Source of the DNA: Bacillota bacterium
Lineage (GTDB): Bacteria > Bacillota > UBA5301 > JAMCQP01
Direction of reading: 5' to 3'
Length of the DNA: 64,000 bases
NCBI GenBank assembly: GCA_023381695.1
Contig: JAMCQP010000022.1
Coordinates: 1 to 64,000 of the forward strand
Part shown: positions 43,628 to 53,000 of the stretch, piece by piece
How positions within the stretch are numbered: position 1 is the stretch's first letter
Layout of the letters: every line of letters begins with the position of its first letter
The notes under the pieces: model-generated
Seen by the model: only the letters and a program-made list of their open reading frames with translations
Databases searched by the model: none
Told to the model about the DNA's origin: nothing
Position numbers and translations under genes: made by a program

Positions 43628-44196
43628 GGGAGATAGCCAGCGGCTTCTACCTGGCCGGCGGCACCGGTCTTGCCCTCCAGTTAGGGCACAGGATCTCGGG
43701 GGATCTGGACTTCTTCTGCCCAGAGGAATTTGAACCGTGGTCCTTGAAAGATAGACTGGCCGCCGCCGGTCAATTTGCCGTCGCCTCCGAGGCCAGGGGG
43801 ACTCTCCACGGCATTTTCAATTCGGCAAAAGTGTCGTTTTTGAAATACAGTTATCCTTTGCTCTTTCCCACCAAGAATCTGACAGGAATAGAGATTGCAG
43901 ACTACAGAGAAATTGCTTTGATGAAAATAACTGCTATCAGTAGCCGCGGGAGCAAAAAGGATTTTGTGGATCTCTATTTTGTGTGCCAGGAGTATTCATT
44001 GATTCTTCTCATGGATTTGTTTGAAGAAAAATACCGTAAAGCAAGCTATAGCAAATACCACATTTTGAAAAGCCTCACCTTTTTTGAAGACGCCGACGCC
44101 GAACCAGATCCGGTGATGCTTAAACCATGGTCTTGGGAAAACGTTAAGGACTACTTCAAAATAAACGCTATCAAGGCGGCCAAAGAATGGCCATAG
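43576..44196 (+). CDS. AbiEii/AbiGii-type nucleotidyltransferase toxin
   Basis: 206 residues, with the nucleotidyltransferase core YLAGGTGLALQLGHRISGDL (GG-x-S/T plus D-x-D as DLDFF) at about residues 25-48, a later ALMKITAISSRGSKKDFVDL (K and D of the C-terminal helix bundle). AbiEii enzymes act as type IV toxins that modify tRNA and stop growth, triggered in phage infection. Together with the DUF6922 gene this is probably a complete two-gene system. Confidence 0.83.
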   Translation: MFIEVLPPGGNASLALLGEIASGFYLAGGTGLALQLGHRISGDLDFFCPEEFEPWSLKDRLAAAGQFAVASEARGTLHGIFNSAKVSFLKYSYPLLFPTKNLTGIEIADYREIALMKITAISSRGSKKDFVDLYFVCQEYSLILLMDLFEEKYRKASYSKYHILKSLTFFEDADAEPDPVMLKPWSWENVKDYFKINAIKAAKEWP

Positions 44197-44215
44197 CATA
44201 AATAACTTCGGGATA

Positions 44216-44262
44216 TTAGTTGCGGCCGTAATGCAGCCGCATCAATTCATCTTTGAAGGCAG
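44216..44262 (-). pseudogene. Tail fragment of a third SWIM-type gene
   Basis: The last 15 codons (FKDELMRLHYGRN and stop) match the end of the SWIM gene at 10062 (FKEELLKLHYSRN). Nothing upstream survives. Confidence 0.6.
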
Positions 44263-44383
44263 TGATTCGGTCGAAGCGGTCCTTTATTACAGAGGAAAGC
44301 GGCAACAGGAGGAGAATTAAGAATCAAGCGCGTGAAATCTTCACCCGTCTTAATCCATTCCTGATTAGAGGTAATGCCGGTTG

Positions 44384-45178
44384 ATGAAAAAAACCAACGG
44401 TGGAGCGGAAGGCCCCAGGACCGTGATCCACTCGGTGCATAAGAGCCTGCGACTGCTGAAATACATTGCGTCCGCCGAGCGGGAAGTGGGCATTGCCGAA
44501 CTCCAGCGCCAATTCGGGTTCAGCTCCAGCACCATCCATCATTTACTCCAGACGCTTATGTTGGAAGGGTTTGTGAGCCAGAACACCGCCACCAAGAAGT
44601 ACGAGATCGGCCCGGAGTTTTTGTACATGACCATGGCGCATAAACACTTTGAGAAGTTCTTTGCCCGAGCTCTTCCCATTCTGGGAGAGATTCGCGAGGA
44701 GACGGGGGAGACCACCATCCTCTTCATTCAGAGCGGGGTGGAGGCGGTGGCTGTCCTGGGCCAGGAGAGCGCCAAAACCATCCGCGCCCGCTTGCGCATC
44801 GGCCGCAAAATCCCGCTTCACTGTACGGCCACCGGCAAGACCTTTCTGGCGTACCTGCCGGAAGAGACGGTCAAGAACATTCTTGTCGTGACCGGTTTGC
44901 CTGGATACGAGAAAAACACCATCACCAGCGAAGAAGAGCTTTTCGCGGAACTTGCGCGGATCAGGCGCCGGGGTTTCGCCTTTGAATTTGACGAATACGA
45001 AGACATGATCAACGCGCTTGGCTTTCCAGTCTTCAATGCCGAAGGAAAGATCTTCGCGGCGGTGTGTGTGGTCGGCCCGTCGGGCCGGCTCACGGGGGAA
45101 GCCATGGAGGCCATGGGGCCCGGAATACGTTCCCAGGTTGACAGGATCTCCACGGTGCTGGCATCCCCTTACTACTAA
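44384..45178 (+). CDS. IclR-family transcriptional regulator
   Basis: 264 residues. N-terminal winged helix (VHKSLRLLKYIASAEREVGI, FGFSSSTIHHLLQTLMLEGF) and C-terminal effector domain (IPLHCTATGKTFLAYLPEE, NALGFPVFNAEGKIFAAVCV, VDRISTVLASP). Likely controls the CodA/CodB/Xdh genes downstream, since a palindrome of IclR style overlaps their promoter. TTG three bases earlier is an alternative start. Confidence 0.92.
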   Translation: MKKTNGGAEGPRTVIHSVHKSLRLLKYIASAEREVGIAELQRQFGFSSSTIHHLLQTLMLEGFVSQNTATKKYEIGPEFLYMTMAHKHFEKFFARALPILGEIREETGETTILFIQSGVEAVAVLGQESAKTIRARLRIGRKIPLHCTATGKTFLAYLPEETVKNILVVTGLPGYEKNTITSEEELFAELARIRRRGFAFEFDEYEDMINALGFPVFNAEGKIFAAVCVVGPSGRLTGEAMEAMGPGIRSQVDRISTVLASPYY

Positions 45179-45247
45179 GCCTGTATCTTTTTCATCGATT
45201 CTTTTTTGCCCTCTTCCACTTCCCCGTTCACCCCATTTCACCCTATC

Positions 45248-45272
45248 TCCACCCCCTCGGTGGATTTTTTTT
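45248..45272 (+). terminator. Rho-independent terminator after the IclR gene
   Basis: TCCACC-CCCTC-GGTGGA stem-loop followed by eight T. It separates the regulator transcript from the catabolic genes. Confidence 0.88.
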
Positions 45273-45325
45273 GCTTTTCGGATAAATACGCGCAGGAATA
45301 ATTACCCATCTGGCGAATAGATATA

Positions 45326-45361
45326 TTGCACGATGAGTAACACATGTTTCATAATATGAAA
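45326..45361 (+). promoter_or_regulatory. Promoter with overlapping palindromic operator
   Basis: TTGCAC (45326-45331), 18 bases, CATAAT (45350-45355). Over the -10 lies TTTCATA-A-TATGAAA (45347-45361), a perfect 7-bp-arm palindrome, within a wider ACATG...CATGT symmetry. A regulator bound here would block polymerase; the IclR protein encoded just upstream is the obvious candidate. Confidence 0.65.
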
Positions 45362-45417
45362 TACATGTGAAACACGGCGCACAACCTTTCTGTTTACCTG
45401 CCGGAAGGAGGAGATCC

Positions 45418-46668
45418 ATGAACCTGATCGTCCGCAATTGCAAACTCAAGGGCCAGCCTGGCCTCAAAGACATCGGAGTCACGGGCGAAAAGATCGTCGC
45501 GGTTGAAGATCACATCCAGGCCGCGGCCTCCCAGGAGATCGACGCGCGCGGCAGGCTGACCACGCCGGCTTTTATCGATCCACATATTCATCTGGATAAG
45601 ACCCTTATCGCCGACGTGGCCCGCCCCAACCTCTCCGGCGCCCTGCAGGAGGCCATCGAGATTATCTGGGAGAAGAAGGCCCGGTATACCGTGGAGGAAA
45701 TTGTGGAGCGGGCCGGAAAGACGATCCGGATGGCCGCCCAAAACGGCACCACGCGGATGCGCACCCACGTGGACGTGGACAACATCGGCGGGCTGACGCC
45801 GTTGAAAGGACTGCTCGCGGCCCGGGAAAGGCACCGGGATATCATGGACATCGAGATTGTGGCCTTTCCGCAGGAGGGAATCCTCAAAAACCCCGGCTGC
45901 GAGGACCTGATGCGGGAAGCCATGGAGACGGGCGCCGACGTGGTGGGCGGGATGCCTGCCAATGAGAACACGCCCGAAGACAGCCGCCGGCACATTGAAA
46001 TTTGTTTTGAGATCGCCGGCAGGTTTAACGCGGATATCGACATGCATGTTGATGAGACGGATGATCCTTTTTACCGCACCCTGGAGATGCTGGCCGACCA
46101 GACCATCGCCAACGGTTGGGAGGGGCGGGTCACCGCCGGGCACACCTGCGCCCTGGCCGCCTATGATGATCACTATGCCGGTTACGTCATCGAAAAGGTG
46201 AAACGGGCGGGGATCCACATGATTACCAATCCGGCCACCAACCTCATGCTTCAGGGCCGGTTGGACCCGCAGCCCAGACGCCGCGGGATTACCAGGGTGA
46301 AGGAGTTGCTGGAGGCGGGGGTAAACGTCTCTTTTGGCCAGGACTGTGTGCGGGATACGTTTTACCCCTTTGGGCAGGCGGACATGCTGGAGGTCGCCCT
46401 GATCACCGCTCACGCCGCCCACCTGAGCCTGCCCCGCGAGATCGACCAGGTCTTCGAGATGATGACGGTGCATGCCGCCCGGCTCCTGCGGCTCGGCGAC
46501 TACGGCCTTGAACCCGGTTGCCGGGCGGATATCGTGGTCCTGGACGCCGGGGAGGCCGGGGACGCCATCCGTTTCCGGCCCGATCGTCTGTATGTATTGC
46601 ACCGGGGCCGCGTGATCGCTGAAAACAAGACCAGCCGTAAGCTGCGGCGTGAACTGCCGCACCAGTAG
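45418..46668 (+). CDS. CodA-like amidohydrolase (cytosine deaminase family)
   Basis: 416 residues, GGAAGGAGGAG before the ATG. Metal site as in cytosine deaminase: DPHIHLDKTL near residue 60, HVDETDDPFY near 215 (catalytic Glu and Asp), AGHTCA near 243 and FGQDCVRDTFYPFGQADMLE near 305. The preserved CodA-type residues support deamination of a pyrimidine, triazine, creatinine or related ring in the cytoplasm. It begins a run with a CodB-like importer and a molybdenum hydroxylase. Confidence 0.88.
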   Translation: MNLIVRNCKLKGQPGLKDIGVTGEKIVAVEDHIQAAASQEIDARGRLTTPAFIDPHIHLDKTLIADVARPNLSGALQEAIEIIWEKKARYTVEEIVERAGKTIRMAAQNGTTRMRTHVDVDNIGGLTPLKGLLAARERHRDIMDIEIVAFPQEGILKNPGCEDLMREAMETGADVVGGMPANENTPEDSRRHIEICFEIAGRFNADIDMHVDETDDPFYRTLEMLADQTIANGWEGRVTAGHTCALAAYDDHYAGYVIEKVKRAGIHMITNPATNLMLQGRLDPQPRRRGITRVKELLEAGVNVSFGQDCVRDTFYPFGQADMLEVALITAHAAHLSLPREIDQVFEMMTVHAARLLRLGDYGLEPGCRADIVVLDAGEAGDAIRFRPDRLYVLHRGRVIAENKTSRKLRRELPHQ

Positions 46669-46788
46669 GTGTGAACAACCGCCCGGCGGAAAGGGGGTTG
46701 GAAGAAGGGAGCAGAGAGTTTATAAGAAGAGCAAATAGCCGAGCGAGAGACTACGGAACCGAGCCGAAGCAAAGAAAGGGGTGTGTCA

Positions 46789-48204
46789 ATGAGCAACCTG
46801 GAAACTTCGACGGGCAAAGCAATTCCCGTTGAGCAGCACGAGTTCGGAATCTTTGAATCTGTTCCGATGACCCACCGCACTTACAGCTTCTGGGACATGG
46901 TAGCCACCTGGATCGGCGCCAATGCCAATACCGGTTCATGGTTCGTCGGCGGGGTGGTGGCGGCCCTGGGCCTTGGCGGGGCCCTGGGGGTGATCTTCAT
47001 CGCCAACCCCATCGCTTACCTGATTATGGCTTTCATCGGTTACATGGGTTACAAGGTCGGGACCACCACCATGGGCTTGACCAGGCCTTCTTTCGGGGTA
47101 CGCGGCAGCGCCTTCCCATCGATCCTTAACGTTACCCAGTTTATCGGGTGGAGCGCCGTGAATACCTTTATCGCCGCCATTTCCATGAGTTTCCTGTTCA
47201 ACCAGCTCTGGGGCTGGCCGGCTTTCGGCAAGCCCAACAGCTGGTGGGTGTTGGCCATCGGGGTATTGATCAACAGCCTCCTCCAGGTGTTGTTGACGGT
47301 TGCCGGTGGCCATAAGTCAATCAAGCAGGCGGAACGGGTGGCGGTGGTGCTGCTGGCGATCCTCACGGTCTGGGAGACGGTGGCGGTGCTGCGAACTTAC
47401 CCCCTGTCGCAAATCGCCGCCTGGCGGCCGCCGGAATCCATGAGGCTTCCCTTTGGCGCCGCGATGGACGCCATGGCCGCTTTCAGCCTGGGATGGGTGC
47501 CGGCCATCGCCGAGTTCACCCGCTACACCAGGGACAAGAGTTCGGCAACCATCGCTCCGATGATCGGCGCCAACGTGGCCCTCTTCTGGTTCGCCATCGT
47601 CGGTACACTGGGGGTGATCACCACCACGTTGGCGAGCGGAAAGTTTGATCCCAACCTGTCCGACCCCTCCAGCATCGCCGGATCCCTGGGCCTGGGATGG
47701 GTAGCCTTTCTGGTGTTGATCCTGGCCACCGTGACCACCAATGTGGTCAATATCTACGCCGCGGGCATGTCCCTGGTCAACATCGGGACGAAAATCAGCC
47801 CCAGGACCTCCCTCTGGTTCGTCGGGATCGCCTCCACGGTGGTATCGCTCGTCCCAATCCTGATCGGGAGCTTCCTGGGGTTCTTCATCACCTTCCTTGA
47901 CTATGTGGGGTTCATCTTCGCTCCCCTGTTCGCCATCATGCTGATCGACTTCTATGTCTTTCGCAGGGGCGATTATGACTGGAGTCAGGCCAACCGGGTG
48001 GGTGGCAAGTTCTGGTACAGTGGCGGGATTAACTGGTATGCCATCCTGAGCTGGGCCATCGGCGCCGGGATGTTCCTGTGGCTGCGCTCAATTCCGGCGG
48101 TCAAGGCGACCACCGGGGGGATCTATCTGACCCTGGTGTTTACGGCGGTGGTGTACTACCTGTTGACACAAATCGCCATCGCCCGGAAGCATTACCTGGC
48201 ATAG
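46789..48204 (+). CDS. NCS1 cytosine/purine permease (CodB-like)
   Basis: 471 residues, about 12 membrane segments. NCS1 features: the N-terminal SFWDMVATWIGANANTGSWF (helix 1 substrate site), GYMGYKVGTTTMGLTRPSFG, AEFTRYTRDKSSA, NVVNIYAAGMSLVN and IDFYVFRRGDYD. Proton- or sodium-coupled uptake of a nucleobase-like compound. ATG at 46789 chosen over GTG at 46783. Confidence 0.9.
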   Translation: MSNLETSTGKAIPVEQHEFGIFESVPMTHRTYSFWDMVATWIGANANTGSWFVGGVVAALGLGGALGVIFIANPIAYLIMAFIGYMGYKVGTTTMGLTRPSFGVRGSAFPSILNVTQFIGWSAVNTFIAAISMSFLFNQLWGWPAFGKPNSWWVLAIGVLINSLLQVLLTVAGGHKSIKQAERVAVVLLAILTVWETVAVLRTYPLSQIAAWRPPESMRLPFGAAMDAMAAFSLGWVPAIAEFTRYTRDKSSATIAPMIGANVALFWFAIVGTLGVITTTLASGKFDPNLSDPSSIAGSLGLGWVAFLVLILATVTTNVVNIYAAGMSLVNIGTKISPRTSLWFVGIASTVVSLVPILIGSFLGFFITFLDYVGFIFAPLFAIMLIDFYVFRRGDYDWSQANRVGGKFWYSGGINWYAILSWAIGAGMFLWLRSIPAVKATTGGIYLTLVFTAVVYYLLTQIAIARKHYLA

Positions 48205-48307
48205 GCTTTTAGGGTCTGCTATCCGGCCTGGAGGCTGACGATCTTTCGAGGTAAGATCTGCAAGTGGGCCTGCGATCCTTTGAGGTGCTGCCTGGGAGGT
48301 GAAGGGT

Positions 48308-50674
48308 GTGAATTTCAAGGTGATCGGGACGGAAGCGCCGCGCCCGGACGGCCGGGAGAAGGTCACGGGAGCCGCGGTCTTCGTCGCGGATCTTCGCATG
48401 CCGGGGATGTTGCATGCCAGGGTGTTGCGGTCCGGCCAGGCTCACGCGCGCTTGCGGCGGGTCGACGTCTCGCGGGCCCAAGCGCTGGACGGGGTCAAGG
48501 CGGTGGTTACCGGGGCTCGGTTTCAGAGACCTTTTGGAATATGCATCACCGATCAGTTCCCTCTGGCCCGCGACAAGGTCCGGTTCGCCGGGGAGCCGGT
48601 GGCGGCGGTCATCGCCGTCTCGGAACAGGTGGCCGATGAGGCTTTGAAGTTGATCGAGGTCGAGTATGATCCCCTTCCCGTGGTGCTCGATCCCCGCGAG
48701 GCCATCCGGCCCGGAGCGCCGCTTTTGCATGAGGATCTGGGCAGTTACGCCAGAGTGGCTGGCATCAACCCGTGTCCGGGGACCAACATCTTCCATCATT
48801 TCAAGATCCGGCGAGGAGAGTTGGAAGAAACTTTCCACAGGGCTGACCACGTGGTGGACCGGGAGTACGAATTTCCTTCCGTTCACCATGTTCAGCTGGA
48901 ACCGCACGGAGCCATCGCCCGCCTGTCTCCCGGCGGCGATCTGACTGTCTGGAGCAGTTCCCAGGCGCCCTTCGTCGTGCGGCACACCGTATCCAGGCTT
49001 CTCGGGCTGCCCGCCTCGAAGGTCCGCGTGGTGGTGCCGTACGTGGGAGGGGGATTTGGCGGCAAGTCCGACGTGACCATCGAGCCTCTGGCGGCCTGCC
49101 TGGCCACCGCTGTGCCGGGCCGGGCGGTCCGGCTGGTGCTGGCGCGGGAGGAGATGTTCGACGGAACAGTGATTGGCCGCGGCCTCTACGCGCGCTACCG
49201 GACCGCCGTGACCCGGGAAGGCCGGATTATCGGGGAGGAGATTCTTCTCACGCTCAATGGGGGCGGATACGGGGACTACGCCGTCAACATCGTGGGCGGG
49301 GCGGCCGCGAGCGCCACCGGGCCCTACGAGATACCCAACCTCAAGATCGACGCGTACGGGCTGTATACCAATACTCCACCCACCGGGGCCTGCCGGGGCT
49401 ACGGCCACCCGGAGGTGCACTGGGCCTGCGAGCGCCAGCGGGAGATCATCGCGCGGGAGATGGGCATTGATCCGGTGGAATTCAGGCTCCGCAACATCCT
49501 CGGGCCGGGGAAGAGCAACGCGCTGGGGCAGATCATGGAAGAAGATCACGGGCGGGTCGACCTCTGCATCCGGAAGGTGGTGGAGGATCTGGCCGGCCCG
49601 CGGTACTTTGCGGGGCGGGGTCATGGGCCCGGCGGCCGGCCCGCGGTACGCCGGGGCAAGGGGATCGCCGCGTTCATGAAAGCTCCGGTTATGCCCACCA
49701 ACGCCCAATCCGGGGCAATCATCCGCCTGAATGAGGACGGTGGCGCCACGGTGAGCGTGGGCGCGGTGGAGATGGGCCAGGGAACCTACACCGCCCTCGG
49801 GCAGATCGCCGCGGAGGCCCTGCGATTGCCGGTGGAAATGGTTCGGGTGGTGCCTTTTGTGGACACCGAGGTCTCCCCATATGAGTGGCAGACAGTGGCC
49901 AGCCATACCACCTGGGCGGTGGGCAACGCGATCCTGATGGCGGCGGCCGATGTGCTGGACCAGCTCAAGGTTGCGGCGGGGGCGGCGTTCGGGGTTTCTC
50001 CCGAGGAACTTGAGGCCGGCGAAGGAAAGATCTTTCTCCGGGAGGCCCCCGTGGTCTCCCTGCCTTACTCCCGGTTGGCGCTGGGCTGCACGAGATCCGA
50101 TGGCAGCGCGGTCAACCGGCCGGTGATCGGCCGGGGGACCTTTGTTCCATCCGGGCTTACTTACCCCGATCCGGAGACGGGCCAGGGCAACCCGGCCGCC
50201 GATTGGACCTTCGGCTGCCAGGGGGCGGAGGTGGAAGTTGATCTGCGCACCGGCGAGATCACGGTGTTGAAGTTGGTTACCGCCATCGACGCCGGCAGAA
50301 TCATCAACCCGCTTCTGGCCAGGGGTCAGGTCCTGGGGGCGGCGGCCCAGGCCCTGGGATCGACCCTTTTTGAAAAGCTCATCTACTCGGAGGCCGGGAT
50401 TATGCGCAATCGTTCACTCACCGACTACAAGATTCCCGGGCCGGAAGATATGCCGCTCCAAACCAGGGTCATTTTCGTGGAAACCCCGGAAAAGACCGGG
50501 CCGTACGGGGCCCGGGGGCTGGGTGAACACGGGACGGTTGGTGTGCCGCCGGCGATTGGCAATGCGCTGGCCAACGCCCTCGGGGCCGACTTTTATGCCC
50601 TGCCCATCACGGCGGCGGATGTCATCCGGGCCTTGAAAGGGAAGGGGGGCGGCCTACGTGCTCAGACCTTTTGA
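48308..50674 (+). CDS. xdhA: Xanthine dehydrogenase-family molybdopterin subunit
   Basis: 788 residues, GTG start with GGGAGGT seven bases upstream. Domains: GEAPRPDGREKVTGAAVFVADL-type start, cofactor loops GGGFGGKSDV near 250, ACRGYGHPE near 365 (Arg near Mo), VGAVEMGQGTYTALGQIAAE, and the catalytic glutamate in GARGLGEHGTVGVPPAI near 735. With the next two genes it forms the (Mo)(FAD)(2Fe-2S) hydroxylase. Substrate not definable from sequence; context suggests a purine- or pyrimidine-like heterocycle. Confidence 0.9.
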   Translation: MNFKVIGTEAPRPDGREKVTGAAVFVADLRMPGMLHARVLRSGQAHARLRRVDVSRAQALDGVKAVVTGARFQRPFGICITDQFPLARDKVRFAGEPVAAVIAVSEQVADEALKLIEVEYDPLPVVLDPREAIRPGAPLLHEDLGSYARVAGINPCPGTNIFHHFKIRRGELEETFHRADHVVDREYEFPSVHHVQLEPHGAIARLSPGGDLTVWSSSQAPFVVRHTVSRLLGLPASKVRVVVPYVGGGFGGKSDVTIEPLAACLATAVPGRAVRLVLAREEMFDGTVIGRGLYARYRTAVTREGRIIGEEILLTLNGGGYGDYAVNIVGGAAASATGPYEIPNLKIDAYGLYTNTPPTGACRGYGHPEVHWACERQREIIAREMGIDPVEFRLRNILGPGKSNALGQIMEEDHGRVDLCIRKVVEDLAGPRYFAGRGHGPGGRPAVRRGKGIAAFMKAPVMPTNAQSGAIIRLNEDGGATVSVGAVEMGQGTYTALGQIAAEALRLPVEMVRVVPFVDTEVSPYEWQTVASHTTWAVGNAILMAAADVLDQLKVAAGAAFGVSPEELEAGEGKIFLREAPVVSLPYSRLALGCTRSDGSAVNRPVIGRGTFVPSGLTYPDPETGQGNPAADWTFGCQGAEVEVDLRTGEITVLKLVTAIDAGRIINPLLARGQVLGAAAQALGSTLFEKLIYSEAGIMRNRSLTDYKIPGPEDMPLQTRVIFVETPEKTGPYGARGLGEHGTVGVPPAIGNALANALGADFYALPITAADVIRALKGKGGGLRAQTF

Positions 50675-51527
50675 CTACTACCGGCCCCGGACTCTCTCCG
50701 AAGCAATAAAGCTTCTAAGTGAAACCGGGGCCGCCGCGCTGGCGGGCGGGACTGATCTTCTGGTCAACATCCGCTCCGGCAAGGAATCGCCCCAGGTGGT
50801 GGTGGACTTAAAGGATCTGCCGGAACTACACGGAATTCACCTGGAGGGCGATAAGGTCTGGCTGGGGGCGCTGACGACCATGGGTGAAATCGTCAATGCC
50901 GCTGCCTTCAGGGGGCCTCTGGGGATCCTGTCCGAGGCGGCCTCGGTGGTGGGGTGCTGCGAGATCCGCCGGCGGGCCACCGTGGGGGGAAACATCTGCA
51001 ACGCCTCGCCCGGCGCGGATACGGCTCCAGCGCTTCTGGCCCTGGAGGCCGAGGCCGCGATCCGGGGGCCGGGCGGCGCCCGGAGCATGCCATTGCCGGC
51101 GTTCTACCTGGGTCCGGGCCGGACTGCTCTGGGTCCGGGCGAGATCCTGAGCGGCTTTTTCATCCCCAGGCCGCCCGAGGGCTCCCGGGGGACCTATCTC
51201 CGCCGGACGCGCGTAAAGGGCATGGACCTGGCCGGAATTGGGTTGGCGGCCCTGGTCATTCCCGGCCATGGGAAGCGAAACCACGAGGTGCGACTTGCGC
51301 TGGGCGCGGTGGCTCCCACCCCGGTGCGGGCGCGGGAAGCCGAAATCCTGCTGCAAGATCAGGTGGTGGACGCCTTGTCGCTGACCAGGGCCAAGGAAGT
51401 CTTGAGACGCAGCATCTCTCCAAGGGCCACCAGCCTGCGGGCATCTCCCGAGTATAAACGGGAGATGGCCGGGGTGCTTCTGGAGATGGCCCTGTCCAAG
51501 CTTTTGGGGGAGGAATATGCCGGATGA
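50658..51527 (+). CDS. xdhB: Xanthine dehydrogenase-family FAD subunit
   Basis: 289 residues, overlapping the preceding gene by 17 bases. FAD-binding loop ALAGGTDLLVNIRSGK near residue 30 and ATVGGNICNASPGADTAPAL near 105; C-terminal CO-dehydrogenase flavoprotein domain (GAVAPTPVRAREAEILLQDQ). Passes electrons from Fe-S to NAD+ or a quinone. Confidence 0.9.
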   Translation: MLRPFDYYRPRTLSEAIKLLSETGAAALAGGTDLLVNIRSGKESPQVVVDLKDLPELHGIHLEGDKVWLGALTTMGEIVNAAAFRGPLGILSEAASVVGCCEIRRRATVGGNICNASPGADTAPALLALEAEAAIRGPGGARSMPLPAFYLGPGRTALGPGEILSGFFIPRPPEGSRGTYLRRTRVKGMDLAGIGLAALVIPGHGKRNHEVRLALGAVAPTPVRAREAEILLQDQVVDALSLTRAKEVLRRSISPRATSLRASPEYKREMAGVLLEMALSKLLGEEYAG

Positions 51528-51982
51528 AGCATCAGATAAGGGTCAAGGTCAACGCCGAAACCCATGAAGCTCAGGTAAGTTCCGAACTGACGCTGCTCGA
51601 ATTTCTGCGGGATACTCTGGGACTGACCGGGACCAAGATGGGGTGCGGCAACGGAGAGTGCGGAGCGTGCACGGTTTTGTTGAGCGGCGCTCCGGTGAGG
51701 TCATGCCTGATCCTGGCGGTAGAGGCTGATGGACAGGAGATTCTGACCGTGGAGGGGTTGGCCCGGGGGGACCGGCTGCATCCATTGCAGGAGGCATTTC
51801 TCGAAAAAGGCGCCGTGCAGTGCGGATTCTGCACGCCGGGGATGCTGCTGGCGGCTAAAGCCCTCGTGGATCGCCAACCGGACCCCGACTTGAAAGATGT
51901 AAAGGAAGCTCTGGGAGGCCACCTGTGCCGCTGCACCGGTTACGAGAGCATCTTTGAAGCCATACTTGCGCACCCTCGATAG
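51524..51982 (+). CDS. xdhC: Xanthine dehydrogenase-family 2Fe-2S subunit
   Basis: 152 residues, ATGA overlap with the previous gene. Plant-ferredoxin cluster CGNGECGACTV with its fourth Cys in RSCL, and the second cluster QCGFCTPGM/HLCRCTGY. Order Mo-FAD-FeS is that of many Bacillota xdh operons. Last gene of the run. Confidence 0.93.
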   Translation: MKHQIRVKVNAETHEAQVSSELTLLEFLRDTLGLTGTKMGCGNGECGACTVLLSGAPVRSCLILAVEADGQEILTVEGLARGDRLHPLQEAFLEKGAVQCGFCTPGMLLAAKALVDRQPDPDLKDVKEALGGHLCRCTGYESIFEAILAHPR

Positions 51983-52166
51983 TTTCCACCTCGCTGTTTC
52001 AGAGGGTCAGAGGATCAGCAATTTCCCCGCCAGGGTCCAGGCCCATCCTTGCATCTTCATAATGGCCCGCCTTGTAAACTCCATGCCCTTTGCATATGAA
52101 TCCTCCAAAAAAATGTGGAGATGGAAGCAGGATTTTTCATCACGGCAGAGAAGTTAATTGTTGGTG

Positions 52167-52958
52167 ATGCAGATGTCAGACAACATACAACCAGTCCTGG
52201 AAAACATGTTTCGTGAATTCCGGGGCTCCAGCCGAAAAGTGACCATGGCTCAGCAGATCGCCGCATTCTTTCGGGAACGCGTCCGGTCCGGAGCGTTCGT
52301 TTCCGGGCAAAAACTGCTGAACGAAGAAAAACTGGCGGAACAACTTGGAATCGGACGTTCAACTTTAAGAGAAGCGATCAAGATCCTGTTGGCCGAGGGA
52401 CTGCTCGTCCAGAAACGAGGGATAGGCACCTATGTTACGGCGCCGCCGCCGGCGTTGATGGAATCCGGTCTTGAGGATCTTTCCAGCTCCACCAATCTGA
52501 TCGCCTCGATGGGATATCAACCTGGCACCAAAGACCTCTCTTACACGGTTACCCTGCCCCCGAAAGACGTGGCCGCGGCATTGGGGATCAGCGCTTCAGA
52601 GCCGGTTGCCAGGCTTAAGAGAACCCGGACGGCCAATGGTATTCCGTTCATTGAATCGACGGAGTTTATCCCGCTTTCCGTGCTTCCGCGTGCATCGGTT
52701 TTTGAAGAGTTTGAAGGCGGGTCGTTATATGAGTTTTTTGAGTCGCGGTTGGGCGTTGAACTGAAGGCGGCCGCGGTCGAGATCACGGCTGAACCAGCCA
52801 GTGCGGACACCGCCCGGGTGCTCGGGATGGAACCTGGCGACCCGGTGATCGTCTTAAAACAGGTTCATTACGACGTTGAGCACCGCGCGGTGCTTTACTC
52901 GGTGAATTACCACCATGCCAAGCATGTGAAATTCAAGGTTATTCGCACTAAAAGGTAG
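52167..52958 (+). CDS. GntR-family regulator with UTRA effector domain
   Basis: About 263 residues. The GntR winged helix (AAFFRERVRSGAFVSGQKLL, LAEQLGIGRSTLREAIKILL) is followed by a HutC-type UTRA domain (YTVTLPPKDVAAALGISASE, FIESTEFIPLSVLP, VIVLKQVHYDVEHRAVLYSV). Start uncertain: TTG 52158, ATG 52167 and ATG 52173 are all possible and none has a good ribosome site. UTRA domains often bind amino sugars or amino acids; it precedes and probably controls the kinase/SIS/BtpA operon. Confidence 0.88.
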   Translation: MQMSDNIQPVLENMFREFRGSSRKVTMAQQIAAFFRERVRSGAFVSGQKLLNEEKLAEQLGIGRSTLREAIKILLAEGLLVQKRGIGTYVTAPPPALMESGLEDLSSSTNLIASMGYQPGTKDLSYTVTLPPKDVAAALGISASEPVARLKRTRTANGIPFIESTEFIPLSVLPRASVFEEFEGGSLYEFFESRLGVELKAAAVEITAEPASADTARVLGMEPGDPVIVLKQVHYDVEHRAVLYSVNYHHAKHVKFKVIRTKR

Positions 52959-53000
52959 TACCGGGATTTGGAAACGACGGCGGCCCATGGGGGGTACCCA

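Noticed and set aside
45179-45417. Purine riboswitch before the CodA-like gene
   Set aside because: The region holds a terminator for the upstream gene, a promoter and a palindrome; no purine aptamer sequence could be recognised.
45394-46662. 422-codon frame on minus, antisense to the CodA-like gene
   Set aside because: No family resemblance; plus-strand frame has the complete metal site.
48209-49906. 565-codon frame on minus, antisense to the molybdopterin subunit
   Set aside because: Low-complexity Pro/Arg/His composition typical of the antisense of GC-rich coding DNA; the plus strand carries clear Xdh motifs.
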